Below the pieces are notes generated by a model. That model saw only the letters and a program-made list of their open reading frames with translations. It did no database searches and was not told the DNA's origin. Position numbers and translations under genes: made by a program. This document shows, piece after piece, positions 1 through 8,522 of a stretch of DNA of 64,000 nt (position 1 is its first letter; the number at the start of each line of letters is the position of its first letter). This DNA is from Bacteroidetes oral taxon 274 str. F0058. GTDB lineage: Bacteria > Bacteroidota > Bacteroidia > Bacteroidales > Paludibacteraceae. Where the stretch lies: NCBI GenBank assembly GCA_000163695.1, contig GG774890.1, positions 383,457 through 447,456 on the forward strand. The letters run 5' to 3'.

Positions 1-306
1 AGGCGATTTTGCCATAAGTTCGGCAGGGGTACTCTCGCGTTGTCCGCCCGGATAGAGCGTATGGCGGAAGTATATCCTGTCTGTCCATTTCTTGCCTGTC
101 AGACGAACTTTGTCGGCATTAATGATTATCACGTTGTCTCCACAGTCTACGTGCGGAGTGAAACTTGGTTTGTATTTGCCTCTGAGCAATTTAGCTACCT
201 GCGAAGCCATACGTCCGAGAACCAAGTCTTTAGCATCGACTAAAACCCACTCTTTCTGAGCGGTTGCTTTGTTGACTGATACTGTCTTATAACTTAGTGT
301 GTTCAC
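1..306 (-). CDS. rplM: 50S ribosomal protein L13 (3' end outside window)
   Basis: L13 is a primary binder of 23S rRNA in the large ribosomal subunit. The first 102 codons are present and the rest lies beyond the left edge. The start of the protein ([13 protein letters not shown]) and the segments [24 protein letters not shown] and [14 protein letters not shown] are typical of L13 from Bacteroidales. The start is GTG at 306-304: an in-frame TAA lies two codons upstream and no ATG fits. A consensus promoter lies about 150 bp upstream, leaving an unusually long structured leader. L13 is commonly followed by rpsI, which would lie outside the window. Confidence 0.95.
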   Translation of the reverse strand, partial: MNTLSYKTVSVNKATAQKEWVLVDAKDLVLGRMASQVAKLLRGKYKPSFTPHVDCGDNVIIINADKVRLTGKKWTDRIYFRHTLYPGGQRESTPAELMAKSP

Positions 307-450
307 CTCTTAAAATTATTTTTTACAAATTATACATTAATAAATATCACTCATTAGCAGCGGGCTAAAATCCGTCTTGCGGGCTAATTCGCTCAGAATC
401 CTGTTAAAATACCGATAATGAAATATTTACGTTATATGGATAATAATTTT
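307..450 (-). promoter_or_regulatory. rplM 5' leader with hairpin and direct repeats
   Basis: This is the untranslated leader between the predicted rplM transcription start (about 451) and its GTG codon. On the mRNA strand the nonamer TTAGCCCGC occurs twice (from 387 and from 368), with starts 19 nt apart. An ATTAGC/GCTAAT stem (388-383 with 358-353) encloses the second copy. Ribosomal protein operons are often autoregulated through such leaders, so an L13-binding regulatory RNA is possible. This is inference from structure only. Confidence 0.4.
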
Positions 451-457
451 CGGACTG

Positions 458-489
458 CAAAGGTAATACATTTTTTTTAATCAACCAAA
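458..489 (-). promoter_or_regulatory. rplM promoter
   Basis: On the minus strand TTTG (489-486) is followed after 20 bp by TACCTTTG (465-458). This matches the Bacteroidetes -33/-7 consensus (TTTG, TAnnTTTG) exactly. Confidence 0.8.
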
Positions 490-558
490 GAAATGTATAT
501 GTAAATAATCGATTGTCGGTCATTCGTTATGCAAGTCAATTATAATGCCACAGTTACA

Positions 559-3123
559 CTATTTTTCCCATACCCATTTTACGTAGCACATATCCTGACG
601 GTATGGCAGGTCGTCGTTTTTGGGGAAGAGGCGGAAGCCGTAGCGATAAGAACCGCCTTGCTTTATTCCGTAGTTTAGGTTGAAGTACATTAGACTGCCT
701 TCTTTTTTGACCAAATTGAATTCTTTTGTCTTCTCGAACCGAAAATCGCTATTGCCGTTGGCGTGCAGCAGTACCAGTTCCAAACCTATACCGCTGTCGT
801 TGAGGTTTTTGGTGTCTACTATTGCGTCCACATCGAAGACGTCGCCTATCGTGGGGCTTGTTGTCGTCTTTACCTTCAGCGAACGTATCTCTATCGAATC
901 CCAATTGCGGACGACATTCTTCTTCCAAGCGACAATCCGACGAGCTTTCTCGAAATTGTTGGCACATAGCGATTTGTTCCTTTTCTCGAGTACCAAATAA
1001 AATTTACTGATGTAATCGTCTATCATTCGTTTGGTTGTATAGCGGGGAGTGATTTGTGCAATAGAATTTTTGATGTATCCTACCCATTTGGCAGGGTAGT
1101 CGTAACCGCTTCTGTCGAAAAACATCGGTATAATCTCGTTCTCGAGCATCGTATATATTGTCGCTGCATCTAAATGGTCTTGATATTGAGTGTTTTCGTA
1201 GGTCTGCTTTTCGGTCAGAGCCCATCCTGCTCCATCGACGTATCCCTCATACCACCAGCCGTCTTTTACCGAGAAGTTGAGTACGCCGTTCATCTGAGCC
1301 TTTTCGCCTGATGTGCCGGAGGCTTCCTGCATACGTGTCGGCGTATTGAGCCAGATGTCCACTCCCGAGACAAGACGTTTTGCAAGCCTCATATCGTAAT
1401 TTTCGAGGAATATTATTTTACCCAGAAACTGCGGCATACGCGATACCTCGATTATGTGTTTTATCAGTCCTTGACCGGCTCCGTCGGCTGGGTGTGCCTT
1501 GCCTGTGAAGATAAACTGTACGGGGTAGTGCGGGTTATTTACGATTTTGTCGAGGCGTTCCAAGTCGTTGAAAAGCAGGTGGGCACGTTTATATGTCGCG
1601 AAGCGGCGTCCGAACCCTATTATCAAGGCGTTGGGATTCATATTGTTTAATATGGATACAATCTTCGACGGGTCTTGCTGGGTTTTCAGCCAATTGTCTT
1701 CGAACTGCGACTTTATATACTTTATCAATTTGTTTTTCTGTACAATACGTGTATGCCAAATCTTTTCGTCGGGTACGTTGTATATCTTTTTCCATATCTC
1801 GAGGTTCGATTGGTCGTTATAGAACTCTTTGGTGAAAGTGTCTTCGTATAGCAGTTTCCATTCGGAGGCAGTCCAGCTTGGCAGGTGTACACCGTTGGTT
1901 ACGTAGCTCACGTGGTTCTCTTCGGGGAAATATCCGCTCCACAGGTTGGCAAACATATTTTTCGATACCTCTCCGTGCAGATAGCTTACTCCGTTGATAA
2001 ACTGCGAGGTATTACAGGCAAATACACTCATAGAGAATTTTTCGTGAGTATCGGGATTGTTGCGTCCCATATTTATAAGGTCGTTCCAAGTAATACCGAG
2101 CCTCGACGGGTATTCGTGCATATATCGGTTGAAGAGGTCTTCTTCGAAATAGTCGTGTCCGGCAGGCACCGGTGTATGCACCGTATATAACGAAGAAGAG
2201 CGAACCATCTCCAATGCTTCGTAGATATTGAGTTTGTCGTTCTGCACATAATCCACAAGTCGTTGCAGATTTATCAGTGCGGCGTGTCCTTCGTTGCAGT
2301 GGTATACATCTTGGCGGACGCCGAGTCTCTGTAATGTCAGTATGCCGCCGATACCGAGCATAATCTCCTGTTTGAGGCGGTTTTCGTTGTCGCCTCCGTA
2401 GAGTTGATGCGATATGGTACGGTCTTCTTCGGTGTTTATATCTATGTCGGTATCGAGCAGATACAGAGGTATTCGTCCTACGTCGGTACGCCAGATATGT
2501 GCGTAAACCATTCTGTTGGGGAAAGGCACGGAGATGACGACAGCATTATCGTGTTCGTCTTTTACCTGACTTATACAGAGTTTATTGAAATTCTGTGCTT
2601 CGTAATTGGCTATTTGTTGCCCATCGACCGATAGCGACTGTGTAAAGTAACCGTAGCGGTACAGAAAACCCACTGCCACCATATTGATACGTGAGTCGGA
2701 GGCTTCTTTCAGATAGTCGCCTGCGAGTACTCCGAGCCCTCCGGAGTAGATTTTCAGATGGTCTGTAAGTCCGTATTCCATACTGAAATAGGCTATCGAC
2801 GGCACGTCCGTCCTAAACGGGGTATTGATATAATCTACAAATCGCTTATATACTTTGTCGAGAGTAGAACAGAATGTCTTGTCTTTCGATAGCTCTTCGA
2901 ATCGTTCTTCTTCGACCACATCGAGCAGAGCTTGGGGGTTCTGTCGTGAGAGACTCCATATTTTGGGGTCTATCGACTTGAATATTTCGCGTACATCGTG
3001 ATTCCAAGTCCAGTACAGATTATGAGCCAAATCGTTGAGATGTTCGAGGTTGTGAGGTAGTTTAGTTTTCACCGCCAGTTCGCCCCAAATAGGCTCATTC
3101 GCATTATTTACTTTTATTTCCAT
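559..3123 (-). CDS. glgP: alpha-glucan (glycogen/maltodextrin) phosphorylase, GT35
   Basis: This PLP-dependent enzyme releases glucose-1-phosphate from the non-reducing ends of glycogen or maltodextrins in the cytoplasm. The 854-residue protein belongs to the shorter GT35 branch common in Bacteroidetes and thermophiles. Diagnostic stretches are FSMEYGLTDHLKIYSGGLGVLAGDY near residue 110 (quoted here only as a landmark of the GGLGVLAGD type), HTPVPAGHD, IGFGRRFATYKR and GTSGEKAQMNG, in which Lys608 should carry PLP. The gene follows the kinase-like gene at 3193 by 69 bp on the same strand with no recognisable promoter between, so the two are probably co-transcribed. No clear terminator was seen downstream. 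Confidence 0.95.
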   Translation of the reverse strand: MEIKVNNANEPIWGELAVKTKLPHNLEHLNDLAHNLYWTWNHDVREIFKSIDPKIWSLSRQNPQALLDVVEEERFEELSKDKTFCSTLDKVYKRFVDYINTPFRTDVPSIAYFSMEYGLTDHLKIYSGGLGVLAGDYLKEASDSRINMVAVGFLYRYGYFTQSLSVDGQQIANYEAQNFNKLCISQVKDEHDNAVVISVPFPNRMVYAHIWRTDVGRIPLYLLDTDIDINTEEDRTISHQLYGGDNENRLKQEIMLGIGGILTLQRLGVRQDVYHCNEGHAALINLQRLVDYVQNDKLNIYEALEMVRSSSLYTVHTPVPAGHDYFEEDLFNRYMHEYPSRLGITWNDLINMGRNNPDTHEKFSMSVFACNTSQFINGVSYLHGEVSKNMFANLWSGYFPEENHVSYVTNGVHLPSWTASEWKLLYEDTFTKEFYNDQSNLEIWKKIYNVPDEKIWHTRIVQKNKLIKYIKSQFEDNWLKTQQDPSKIVSILNNMNPNALIIGFGRRFATYKRAHLLFNDLERLDKIVNNPHYPVQFIFTGKAHPADGAGQGLIKHIIEVSRMPQFLGKIIFLENYDMRLAKRLVSGVDIWLNTPTRMQEASGTSGEKAQMNGVLNFSVKDGWWYEGYVDGAGWALTEKQTYENTQYQDHLDAATIYTMLENEIIPMFFDRSGYDYPAKWVGYIKNSIAQITPRYTTKRMIDDYISKFYLVLEKRNKSLCANNFEKARRIVAWKKNVVRNWDSIEIRSLKVKTTTSPTIGDVFDVDAIVDTKNLNDSGIGLELVLLHANGNSDFRFEKTKEFNLVKKEGSLMYFNLNYGIKQGGSYRYGFRLFPKNDDLPYRQDMCYVKWVWEK

Positions 3124-3192
3124 ATATTTGGCTTCTATTTCTGATGTTTTTTGTTGGTGTTTTTTAGTTTTACTTTATGAGGCAAAAATGGC

Positions 3193-4011
3193 TTAAGGTT
3201 CTATGAGATATTTGAAATCATTGTTTTGCTGCCACTTTGCTATTAGCTCTTTGTCGTGGAAGTTCCCTGTTTGTCTATCGGATACGTAATTGACCCTCAC
3301 GAGCGGTAGTTTTTCCTTTGTCGCTGCTGCCACTTTTGCGTGTCCGCTTAGGATATAGTCGAACGAATCGACGTTCGTAACCGTTATGTCGTTGCTTTGG
3401 TCTGTTGCGAGTGTAGGGTAGAGGTTTCGTGGAGAAACGAACGCTTGGGGTGTGTGATTATTTTTCATTATGTCGAATTTTTCGAATTCGGAGAGTATTA
3501 TTTCGCATACATCCTTAGGCGGTACCTCTGTGGTATCTATTATAAGGTCGTAGTTGGTATAGTCGAGACAATCGACACCGTAGTATAGTTTGTATCGTTT
3601 TACCTCACTCTTCTTGCGTTCGACTATTTTCATAGCCGCTTCTTGTATGGAGGTGTAGTTTTCGTTGATACGCTCTTTGTCGCCTGAGATACGTTGTGCC
3701 GATACCACGATATTGGTCTTCAGAAATACTTTGAACGAGTTTGGTATGAAATACCAGGCGAGTCGTGAGTCTACTATGAGATTCTCGGCATCTACGAGCG
3801 ATTTGAACGTGTTGTCTATCTCTTGGTCTATTTCGGGGTGAGTCTCTGCATATACGTTTAGTTCGTTGGTAGTCATCGAATAACGTTCTGCTATACGTCT
3901 CTGTATCTGTCCTGTGTAGACGTATTCGTAATTCATTGTTTTACATAAAATTGCAGATACAGTACTCTTGCCGCTACCCAAATCGCCTGTTAGTGATATT
4001 GTTTTAGACAT
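3193..4011 (-). CDS. cytidylate-kinase-like P-loop protein with a possible ParB-like C-terminal domain
   Basis: Residues 1-175 form a P-loop nucleoside/nucleotide kinase domain. GDLGSGKS (9-16) is the Walker A loop, and DSRLAWYF (81-88) resembles the substrate and lid region of CMP kinases. Residues 182-272 are separate. There PRNLYPT (194-200) and ILSGHAKVAAATKEKLPLV (220-238) recall the G-H-(H/A)-(R/K)...A layout of ParB/sulfiredoxin-fold domains. The fold assignment of the tail is inference. True cytidylate kinase (Cmk) is about 225 residues and has no such tail. The gene lies directly upstream of glycogen phosphorylase in a likely operon. The substrate is unknown. Confidence 0.6.
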   Translation of the reverse strand: MSKTISLTGDLGSGKSTVSAILCKTMNYEYVYTGQIQRRIAERYSMTTNELNVYAETHPEIDQEIDNTFKSLVDAENLIVDSRLAWYFIPNSFKVFLKTNIVVSAQRISGDKERINENYTSIQEAAMKIVERKKSEVKRYKLYYGVDCLDYTNYDLIIDTTEVPPKDVCEIILSEFEKFDIMKNNHTPQAFVSPRNLYPTLATDQSNDITVTNVDSFDYILSGHAKVAAATKEKLPLVRVNYVSDRQTGNFHDKELIAKWQQNNDFKYLIEP

Positions 4012-4101
4012 TATAAGACTTATGTTTACGGTTTCAAAATGCTATGTGTTAAAATAGATTAAATATGTAGGCTTTTAATTATAGTGTTGCCTATTTTCCT
4101 G

Positions 4102-4109
4102 CAAAATTA
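4102..4109 (-). promoter_or_regulatory. -7 box for the kinase-glgP operon
   Basis: The minus strand reads TAATTTTG here, a match to TAnnTTTG, about 90 bp upstream of the kinase start. No good TTTG is seen 20 bp further up. The box lies where the -33 of the opposing promoter (4123-4130) would sit. Confidence 0.45.
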
Positions 4110-4122
4110 TAAAAAAATATTA

Positions 4123-4130
4123 TAACTTTG
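4123..4130 (+). promoter_or_regulatory. -7 box for the transglutaminase-like gene
   Basis: TAACTTTG matches the Bacteroidetes -7 consensus. The expected transcription start, near 4137, leaves about 16 nt before the TTG start codon at 4153. Confidence 0.6.
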
Positions 4131-4152
4131 CACTATAAAATCGATTTGTACA

Positions 4153-5376
4153 TTGTATCAGTTCAATATAAACATCACATCGACACTAATACTGAGAATT
4201 TGGCTGAGTGTATGTCTGGCAGTATCGACACTGCCTATTAGTGCGTCTTGTAAATTACCCGTTTACAAGAACGCTCCCCCCCAATATCACAAGCTTCTCG
4301 ACGAAGCCCTGAGGCGGGCGGGCAGTAATGCCGTCGAACTTGGGCAGGCGTTGAGACAAGCTCCCCAAGAACAGGTAGAAGCCGTTGCTTTCCTCATCTC
4401 TTATATGCCGCAGCGCGACTTGGAGACACTCACAGCGAGCTTTATCCTCGACAATGTCGCCTGTGCATACGAGGCAAAAGAGCGTTTCCCGTGGGGGAAA
4501 TCGATACCCAAAGATGTCTTCTTCAACGACGTACTGCCGTATTGCGTTATGAACGAAACCCGCGACAATTGGCGTAGGGATTTCTACGAACGTTTTACTA
4601 AATATGTGGCGGGAGCAAGAGATATATTCGAGGCGATAGAGGCTCTCAATAAAAATATCCGCGATGAGGTACAGGTCGACTACAATACCAAGCGTGAGAA
4701 ACCCGACCAAAGCCCTTACGAGTCGATGCGTCAGAATATGGCGTCGTGCAGCGGACTCGCCGTCTTGCTCACAGATGCATTCAGAGCTGTCTGTATTCCA
4801 TCACGCATAGCGGGTACGCCCAATTGGTACGACAAACGCGGCAACCATAGCTGGAATGAGGTATGGGCAGACGGCAAGTGGTACTTTACCGAGTATTACC
4901 CTTCGGGGCTCGATAAGAGCTGGTTTTTGTCGAGTGCAGGTAGAGCCGACGAACACTCGGCGGAGCACGCCATATACGCTACTTCGTTTCGTCCGACGGG
5001 CATTCACTTCCCGCTCGTATGGGATTCGACCATTACATACGTCGCTGCCGAGAATGTAACGAAGCGTTATGTAGAGTTGTACCGCAAAGAATCGGCAGAT
5101 AAGCTCAAAGGCGATTATATCAATGTGAAGGTAACGTACATCGACCCCACACGTGATGGCGACAAGCGTGTCGCAGTCAATGTCGATGTCTTCGATAGCA
5201 ATGGGCAGGTCGACGGCGGACGCACTGCCGACGGCAACAGAGACCTGAACGATTTTCTTACATTTACGTTAAAGAAACATCACGAGTATCTGCTCAAATA
5301 CTTTCTGCCCGACGGCACAGAGCGCCAGTATCGTTTCGCTACTGCCGACAAGGAAATATTAGTTGAATTAAAATAA
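4153..5376 (+). CDS. transglutaminase-like domain lipoprotein
   Basis: The protein has 407 residues and is probably exported. An N-terminal hydrophobic segment ends in LPISASC, a possible lipobox with Cys33 as the lipidated residue. The transglutaminase/protease-like core shows a Cys-His pair: [11 protein letters not shown] (Cys199) and GNHSWNEVW (His232), followed by [10 protein letters not shown] with the usual acidic or polar third position. Bacteroidetes have many such surface proteins of unknown role, acting as peptidases or cross-linkers. The start is TTG at 4153. No in-frame ATG precedes the signal peptide, and the upstream -7 box fits this start. The C-terminal 120 residues look like a beta-sandwich but were not assigned. 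Confidence 0.75.
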   Translation: MYQFNINITSTLILRIWLSVCLAVSTLPISASCKLPVYKNAPPQYHKLLDEALRRAGSNAVELGQALRQAPQEQVEAVAFLISYMPQRDLETLTASFILDNVACAYEAKERFPWGKSIPKDVFFNDVLPYCVMNETRDNWRRDFYERFTKYVAGARDIFEAIEALNKNIRDEVQVDYNTKREKPDQSPYESMRQNMASCSGLAVLLTDAFRAVCIPSRIAGTPNWYDKRGNHSWNEVWADGKWYFTEYYPSGLDKSWFLSSAGRADEHSAEHAIYATSFRPTGIHFPLVWDSTITYVAAENVTKRYVELYRKESADKLKGDYINVKVTYIDPTRDGDKRVAVNVDVFDSNGQVDGGRTADGNRDLNDFLTFTLKKHHEYLLKYFLPDGTERQYRFATADKEILVELK

Positions 5377-5413
5377 GAGAATAAATTACCAATCATTTAA
5401 TTTTTATCTAAGT

Positions 5414-5830
5414 ATGAAAATCATTCAAGAATTTAAGGAATTTGCCATAAAAGGCAATGTTGTGGATATGGCTGTCGGTATCATCATAGGTGGTGCTTTC
5501 GGCAAGATTGTTACCTCTCTGGTGAGCGATATTATAATGCCACCGATAGGTATGATAATAGGAGGTGTCAACTTCAACGGGCTGCGTTTGGTACTCAAAT
5601 CCGCTACCGTCGATGCAGCGGGAGTAGTCTCGCCTGAGGTTGCCATCAATTACGGAGCGTTCATTCAGGTGCTTTTCGATTTTATCATAATAGCTTTCTG
5701 TATATTTATGATGATAAAAGGACTCAATATGCTGAAAAAGAAGAAAGAAGAAGCCCCTGCCGAACCTGCCGCTCCTACTAAGGAAGAAATTTTGCTTACT
5801 GAAATACGCGATTTATTAAAAAACAAATAA
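5414..5830 (+). CDS. mscL: large-conductance mechanosensitive channel MscL
   Basis: MscL is an inner-membrane pentamer that opens under high membrane tension to release solutes during osmotic downshock. The 138-residue protein has the family N-terminus [19 protein letters not shown], the glycine-rich TM1 [14 protein letters not shown], the loop through [10 protein letters not shown], and TM2 [19 protein letters not shown], followed by a charged cytoplasmic helix. The stop is 14 bp before the DUF3078 gene, so the two are probably co-transcribed. Confidence 0.97.
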   Translation: MKIIQEFKEFAIKGNVVDMAVGIIIGGAFGKIVTSLVSDIIMPPIGMIIGGVNFNGLRLVLKSATVDAAGVVSPEVAINYGAFIQVLFDFIIIAFCIFMMIKGLNMLKKKKEEAPAEPAAPTKEEILLTEIRDLLKNK

Positions 5831-5844
5831 AATAAGTACAAAAA

Positions 5845-6801
5845 ATGAATAAGATTAGTGTATTAGTATTGATGGTGGTTTTGATGGGTTTTTCGGGCAA
5901 GGCTTTGGCTCAGAACGATAAAACCAGAACCACTGTAACAGATGTAGTGGGTAGTTCGTCGAAGACTTCGAGCTATCTGAAAAAACTGCAAACAGACTCG
6001 CTGAGCAACTGGAAGCTGAGCGGTGCTGTCGGCTTGAACTCGGCATTTACTATGCTGCACAATTGGGCAGCGGGTGGCAACAACTCGGCTCTTTTCGTCG
6101 GTGCGGGCAATATCCGCCTCATCTACCAGAAAGATAAATTTGCTTGGGAAACGTTTTTCGATACCGAACTTGGTTATACTTATATAGATAAGGCTACTTA
6201 TGCTTGGCGTAAGTCGAACGATAAGATAAACTTCACATCGAAGGCAGGTTACGATATCGGCAACAACTTCTATGCTACATTGCTTGGATCATTCCGCTCG
6301 CAGTATGCCAAGGGTTACGATTATCCCAACGACAACACACAGAACTATATCTCTAATTGGCTTTCGCCTTCGTATACGGACATCTCTGTCGGTATCGACT
6401 GGAAGCCGAACGATATTTACTCCGTATACCTTTCGCCTGCCGCAGGTCGTATCACAACGGCTCTGGATACTGCTCTTAGAGCGAAATACGGTGTGGATAA
6501 GGACAAGAGTGTGAAAACAGAGTTCGGTGCTATGCTCAAAGGTGCACTCAACTATCAGTGGGATAAACTGAAAGTTGTTTCGGGTCTTACGCTGTTTACC
6601 CCATATTCCAAAACATTCGGTAATGTCGATGTAGACTGGGATTTGGCTGTGTCTTATCAGTTGTTGGGAGCACTCAACGTATCGCTCGGCACGTCGCTCA
6701 AGTACTACGATGCCGTGAGGTTCGACAACGGCGACGGAAAAGTAATGCAACGTCTCCAATTCAAGACACTGTTGGGATTGGGTATAGGATATACGTTCTA
6801 A
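5845..6801 (+). CDS. DUF3078 outer-membrane protein
   Basis: The 318-residue protein has a signal peptide ending near LAQ (residue 23). The rest alternates polar and hydrophobic residues as in a small beta-barrel. The stretch NWKLSGAVGLNSAFTMLHNW followed by AAGGNNS is the hallmark of DUF3078, a Bacteroidetes family of unknown function. The last residue is an aromatic (GLGIGYTF), as in outer-membrane proteins folded by the BAM complex. It lies 14 bp after mscL, and a strong hairpin terminator follows 40 bp downstream. Confidence 0.85.
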   Translation: MNKISVLVLMVVLMGFSGKALAQNDKTRTTVTDVVGSSSKTSSYLKKLQTDSLSNWKLSGAVGLNSAFTMLHNWAAGGNNSALFVGAGNIRLIYQKDKFAWETFFDTELGYTYIDKATYAWRKSNDKINFTSKAGYDIGNNFYATLLGSFRSQYAKGYDYPNDNTQNYISNWLSPSYTDISVGIDWKPNDIYSVYLSPAAGRITTALDTALRAKYGVDKDKSVKTEFGAMLKGALNYQWDKLKVVSGLTLFTPYSKTFGNVDVDWDLAVSYQLLGALNVSLGTSLKYYDAVRFDNGDGKVMQRLQFKTLLGLGIGYTF

Positions 6802-6839
6802 GTAGAAAAATATAAAGTTAAAAAAACTCTTTTTATTGG

Positions 6840-6876
6840 TCTGGCTGCAAGTTTTTTTGCAGTCAGATTTTTTTTT
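6840..6876 (+). terminator. intrinsic terminator after the DUF3078 gene
   Basis: CTGGCTGCAA (6841-6850) pairs with TTGCAGTCAG (6857-6866) around a 6-nt loop, followed by nine T residues. Confidence 0.85.
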
Positions 6877-6891
6877 GTCGCTTTAAATTTG

Positions 6892-6899
6892 TACTTTTG
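6892..6899 (+). promoter_or_regulatory. rocD -7 box
   Basis: TACTTTTG matches TAnnTTTG, 37 bp before the rocD ATG. The upstream T-run doubles as the previous terminator tail, and no well-spaced TTTG is visible. Confidence 0.5.
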
Positions 6900-6935
6900 T
6901 TCGATTTTTGTTTTATAACCAATAAATAACAGTAT

Positions 6936-8144
6936 ATGAAGACACAAGATTTCATCAACAGAGAGCTCCATTACGGAGCACACAACTATCACCCGCTGCC
7001 GGTGGTACTCAATAGAGGCGAAGGCGTTTATCTTTGGGATGTAGAGGGTAAACGATATTTAGACTTTCTGTCGGGTTACTCGGCTCTTAGCCAAGGACAT
7101 TGCCACCCGAAGATTGTGGAGGCACTGAAAAAGCAGGCAGACGTGCTTACTCTTACCTCGAGAGCCTTCTATTGCGACCTCTTGGGTGAGTTTATGGAGA
7201 AAGCCACCAAGTTTTTCGGTTACGACAAACTATTGCCTATGAATACGGGAGCTGAAGGAGTAGAGACAGCTCTGAAGCTTGCACGTCGCTGGGGTTACGA
7301 CGTCAAAGGAGTACCCGAGGGTAAAGCGAAGATAGTGGTGTGTGCCGACAACTTCCACGGACGTACCATAACTATTGTGTCGATGAGTACAGACCCAAGC
7401 AGCTATGGAGGATTCGGTCCGTTTACCGAGGGGTTTGTAAAGATTCCTTACAACGACGTATCGGCACTGGAAAAAGTTATCACCGACCCCGATATAGTAG
7501 GGTTCCTGCTCGAGCCGATTCAGGGCGAAGCGGGCGTAGTGGTGCCCGACGACGGTTATCTGAAAGCTTGTTACGATATATGCAAACGCCACAATGTACT
7601 CTTCATTGCCGACGAGATACAGAGCGGTATAGGACGTTCGGGCAGATTGCTCGCCTGCGATTGGGAAGGTGTCAAGCCCGACATCTTGGTACTCGGCAAG
7701 GCTCTGTCGGGTGGTGTGACTCCTGTGTCGGCGGTATTTGCCAACGACGAGATAATGCTCACTATCAAACCCGGTGAACACGGCTCTACATACGGCGGCA
7801 ATCCTCTGGCTTGTGCCGTGGGTATGGCGGCTCTCGATGTGGTACGCGACGAGAAACTTGCCGAGAACGCCGACCGTATGGGCAAGATTTTCCGCTCAGA
7901 GATGTCAAATATAAATCATAAGATGATAAAGAAAGTTCGCGGTAAAGGGTTGCTCAATGCAGTAGTAACCGAGCCAAGCGGTGATGTCAAGGCGTGGGAT
8001 ATATGCGTGATGCTCAAAGAAAAGGGGCTGCTTGCAAAACCTACCCACGAACATATCATAAGGTTTACGCCGCCGCTCATAATCAACGAAGCTCAGATGA
8101 GCGAAGCCGTAGCAATCATCAAATCGGTTTTCGAGAGCATATAA
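6936..8144 (+). CDS. rocD: ornithine--oxo-acid (delta) aminotransferase
   Basis: This cytoplasmic class-III PLP aminotransferase converts ornithine and 2-oxoglutarate to glutamate-5-semialdehyde and glutamate. It links arginine and proline metabolism. The 402 residues include [55 protein letters not shown] and [12 protein letters not shown], in which Lys255 forms the Schiff base. The GYSALSQGH start region is typical of RocD rather than ArgD. It has its own promoter and no operon partner. Downstream lies the attC-like cassette region. Confidence 0.95.
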   Translation: MKTQDFINRELHYGAHNYHPLPVVLNRGEGVYLWDVEGKRYLDFLSGYSALSQGHCHPKIVEALKKQADVLTLTSRAFYCDLLGEFMEKATKFFGYDKLLPMNTGAEGVETALKLARRWGYDVKGVPEGKAKIVVCADNFHGRTITIVSMSTDPSSYGGFGPFTEGFVKIPYNDVSALEKVITDPDIVGFLLEPIQGEAGVVVPDDGYLKACYDICKRHNVLFIADEIQSGIGRSGRLLACDWEGVKPDILVLGKALSGGVTPVSAVFANDEIMLTIKPGEHGSTYGGNPLACAVGMAALDVVRDEKLAENADRMGKIFRSEMSNINHKMIKKVRGKGLLNAVVTEPSGDVKAWDICVMLKEKGLLAKPTHEHIIRFTPPLIINEAQMSEAVAIIKSVFESI

Positions 8145-8177
8145 AATCGAGTAAAATATCGATTGTAAAGAATTGAT

Positions 8178-8209
8178 TTTGCGTAAATATCCGAAATGTT
8201 ATAACTTTG
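8178..8209 (+). promoter_or_regulatory. consensus promoter reading into the cassette region
   Basis: TTTG (8178-8181), 20 bp, then TAACTTTG (8202-8209) is a full match to the Bacteroidetes consensus. The predicted start near 8216 lies 300 bp upstream of the cassette gene with only short open frames between, so this may be what drives that gene. Confidence 0.65.
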
Positions 8210-8369
8210 TAATTAAATATATTATCCTTACAAAGACCCTATAGAATGAATACACATAAGGAAATATACTTAATCGACCTTGCTATACAGGTTTATGAAT
8301 AAGCTCTTAAAGTGAGAGACAGCTTAGAAATAGTATGCAAATTCGTGAACTTAACGAAATAATTACAGC

Positions 8370-8504
8370 TGCTAACAGGCACTTGGCTCAATGGCGGGTG
8401 ATGTGGTTAATTGAACATTCCACCTCGCATCAACTTTTATGGTGTAATTTACACAGTTTTGTGCTCCGAAATCCGCCACTGCACCAAGTGCCAAAACGTT
8501 AGGC
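8370..8504 (+). other. attC-like recombination site, upstream copy
   Basis: This imperfect inverted repeat of about 135 bp has integron attC layout. The left end is TGCTAAC (8370-8376) and the right end is GTTAGGC (8498-8504), which fits the GTTRRRY core. Inside them GGCACTTGG (8378-8386) pairs with CCAAGTGCC (8484-8492), and the similarity continues as TCAATGGCGG against CCGCCACTGCA on the other arm. The centre holds a second small palindrome, GTGTAA/TTACAC, near 8442-8454. Length, end motifs and a variable centre all fit attC. No integrase gene is in the window. Confidence 0.55.
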
Positions 8505-8522
8505 AACATTAAAATCAACAAT

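Noticed and set aside
8246..8302. 18-codon frame downstream of the 8178-8209 promoter
   Set aside because: Too short to support. It could be a leader peptide or a remnant, but nothing beyond the ATG and stop argues for translation.
8335..8502. 55-codon open frame before the cassette gene
   Set aside because: It lies wholly inside the attC-like inverted repeat, has no promoter-proximal start, and its sequence is explained by the paired arms.
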